This document shows, in pieces, positions 6,025-7,288 of a stretch of DNA of 7,288 bases (position 1 is its first letter; each line of letters starts with the position of its first letter). The position numbers and the translations under genes are program-made. The stretch comes from Bdellovibrionales bacterium (GTDB lineage: Bacteria > Bdellovibrionota > JAFGOL01). Where the stretch lies: NCBI GenBank assembly GCA_022707945.1, contig JAKIZQ010000054.1, positions 393-7,680 on the forward strand, in the 5' to 3' direction. Below the pieces are notes generated by a model. It was not told the DNA's origin. It saw only the letters and a program-made list of their open reading frames with translations, and made no database searches.

Positions 6025-7288
6025 TATGTTCTCCTCTTAATTTTTGTTTTAAGTATTTACCTGTTAAGGAGCTATTTTCTATTATTATATCTTCTGGTGT
6101 GCCTGTTGCTACAACATATCCACCTTTTTCTCCACCTTCTGGCCCAAGATCTATTATGTAGTCTGATGTTTTTATTACTTCAAGATTGTGCTCTATAACT
6201 ATTATAGTATTACCTTGATCCCTTAATTTATGAAGTACATTTATTAGTTTTTTAATGTCATCAAAATGGAGTCCAGTTGTCGGTTCATCAAGCACATAGA
6301 GAGTTCTTCCGGTGCTACGTTTTGAGAGTTCTTTAGCTAGTTTTATTCTTTGTGCTTCTCCTCCAGAAAGGGTGGTTGATGATTGTCCTAGTTTTATATA
6401 AGCAAGTCCAACGTCGTACAATGTCCTTATTTTTGAGTGCAGTATGGGTATGTTCTTAAAGAATATCATTGCTTCTTCTACTGTCATGTCCAAAACTTCT
6501 GCTATGTTCTTATTTTTATATTTTATTTCGAGAGTATCTTTGTTAAATTTTGCTCCACCACAACTATCACATGTTACAAAAACGTCTGGCATAAACTTCA
6601 TCTCTATTCTGATCATGCCTTGGCCTTCGCAAGCCTCGCATCTTCCACCAGCAACGTTAAAGGAGAACCTTCCTGCTCCATAAGATCTTACTTTTGAATC
6701 AGGTAATTGTGCGAACAGTGTTCTTATTTGATTGAATATATCGGTATAAGTTGCAGGGTTTGATCTTGGTGTTTGTCCTATTGGACTTTGATCAACATGG
6801 ATTATTCTATCTATGTTTTCTACACCTGTTATATTGCAAACATCATTTTTTTTGTTTGGGTTATTTATCATAGCAGAGATACATGGGCACACAGTGTCTA
6901 TTATAAGGGAACTTTTCCCAGAACCAGAAACACCCGTTACAGTTGTCATAACTCCTATTGGAAACGCTACATTGATGTTCTTTAAATTGTTAGTTTTAAC
7001 CAGTTTTTTTCTTTGTTTTGGAGTCGGTATCTCTAAATTTGATGATAAATATAGACCAGTAAGACTTTTGTTGTTTGCCATGATGTCTTTTATAGTTCCT
7101 TCTGCTATTAGTTTGCCGCCATGTACACCTGCGCCTGGTCCTAGATCTATTATATGGTCTGCAGATCTGATGGTATCTTCATCATGTTCAACAATTATAA
7201 CTGTGTTGCTTTTTTCTTTTAACCTTTTTAAAGAGGCTATTAGTTTATCATTGTCTGATGGGTGTAATCCAATGCTTGGTTCATCCAA
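6008..7288 (-). CDS. uvrA: UvrA, excinuclease ABC ATPase subunit (C-terminal 426 residues, 5' end outside window)
   Basis: UvrA is the damage-recognition ATPase of nucleotide excision repair; it binds DNA as a dimer and loads UvrB. The fragment opens within Walker B of the first ATPase (LDEPSIGLH; the first TTG is an internal Leu, not a start) with its H-loop VEHD at 33-36. The second ATPase has Walker A GVSGSGKSS (119-127), the DQSPIGQTPRSNPATY block (166-181), a zinc finger C217-x2-C220 and C240-x2-C243, signature LSGGE (307-311), Walker B YVLDEP (331-336) and H-loop IEHN (365-368). It corresponds to the last part, a little under half, of a ~940-residue protein. The segment before NNLKN (residues about 91-100) looks 7-10 residues shorter than typical UvrA and lacks the usual KGA motif. 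The protein ends with a short tail overlapping the uppP start. Confidence 0.96.
   Translation of the reverse strand: MDEPSIGLHPSDNDKLIASLKRLKEKSNTVIIVEHDEDTIRSADHIIDLGPGAGVHGGKLIAEGTIKDIMANNKSLTGLYLSSNLEIPTPKQRKKLVKTNNLKNINVAFPIGVMTTVTGVSGSGKSSLIIDTVCPCISAMINNPNKKNDVCNITGVENIDRIIHVDQSPIGQTPRSNPATYTDIFNQIRTLFAQLPDSKVRSYGAGRFSFNVAGGRCEACEGQGMIRIEMKFMPDVFVTCDSCGGAKFNKDTLEIKYKNKNIAEVLDMTVEEAMIFFKNIPILHSKIRTLYDVGLAYIKLGQSSTTLSGGEAQRIKLAKELSKRSTGRTLYVLDEPTTGLHFDDIKKLINVLHKLRDQGNTIIVIEHNLEVIKTSDYIIDLGPEGGEKGGYVVATGTPEDIIIENSSLTGKYLKQKLRGEHNVRHI
6025..6036 (-). promoter_or_regulatory. Ribosome-binding site of uppP
   Basis: On the minus strand GAGGAG (6036-6031) lies 6 bases before the ATG at 6024-6022, inside the last codons of uvrA. 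This is an ideal Shine-Dalgarno sequence and spacing, and it confirms the uppP start. Confidence 0.65.

Noticed and set aside
5728..6161. Plus-strand open frames across uppP and the uvrA 3' end
   Set aside because: They are antisense shadows of two strongly conserved genes, with no ribosome-binding sites or recognisable domains.
7286..7288. TTG at the right edge as the start of uvrA
   Set aside because: It encodes the Leu of LDEPSIGLH, the Walker B region of the first ATPase domain, so the gene continues outside the window.
1..7288. tRNA, rRNA, CRISPR array, insertion sequence, prophage or defence system
   Set aside because: The longest gap between genes is about 60 bases, and no tRNA-like fold, spaced repeats, transposase, integrase or defence-type domain was seen.
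1..7288. Firm assignment to Endomicrobium or another named symbiont
   Set aside because: AT content, one broken gene and an anaerobe-type pair fit many lineages; no lineage-specific marker could be verified without a database search.

Overview
This 7.3 kb window is compact bacterial chromosome, clearly AT-rich (GC about one third by eye), with almost no intergenic space. It holds housekeeping genes only: no mobile element, CRISPR array, rRNA or tRNA gene was seen. The gene content points to a diderm (a Lol-type lipoprotein-releasing permease) and probably an anaerobe (an AmmeMemoRadiSam-system radical SAM enzyme beside a TM1266-type protein, a family tied to [FeFe]-hydrogenase systems). High AT, tight packing and at least one freshly broken housekeeping gene would fit a host-associated, reducing genome. 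An Elusimicrobia/Endomicrobium-like lineage is one guess, but the sequence does not settle the taxonomy.

Layout. Bases 1-75 carry the start of a PHP-domain protein on the minus strand, cut by the window edge and too short to stand out as an ORF. A 61-bp divergent intergenic region follows (76-136). From 137 to 5259 a plus-strand cluster runs lolC/E-like permease, dxs, tlyA, amrS-type radical SAM gene and a small TM1266-type gene. Internal gaps are 31 bp or less, and the last three genes are packed within a few bases of each other. On the minus strand uvrA (C-terminal 426 residues, continuing beyond 7288) runs into uppP with a 17-bp overlap. The two transcription units converge with their stop codons overlapping by 15 bp.

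The most notable observation is that dxs is broken. Its N-terminal 529 codons and its C-terminal ~90 codons are both intact and recognisable, but they lie in different frames and about 15-17 residues of the C-terminal domain are missing at the junction (about 2920-2936). This is a deletion of 3n+1 bases, roughly 43-52, not a one-base error. Either the first step of the MEP isoprenoid pathway is lost from this copy, or the sequence has an assembly deletion here. uppP, which depends on isoprenoid-derived undecaprenyl carrier, is intact in the same window. A second, in-frame shortening of about 7-10 residues is suspected at the start of the second ATPase domain of UvrA.

Functionally the cluster mixes envelope biogenesis (lolC/E, dxs, uppP), ribosomal RNA modification (tlyA), DNA repair (uvrA) and an anaerobe-type pair (radical SAM enzyme plus TM1266-type protein). 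I see no new defence or mobile system here.
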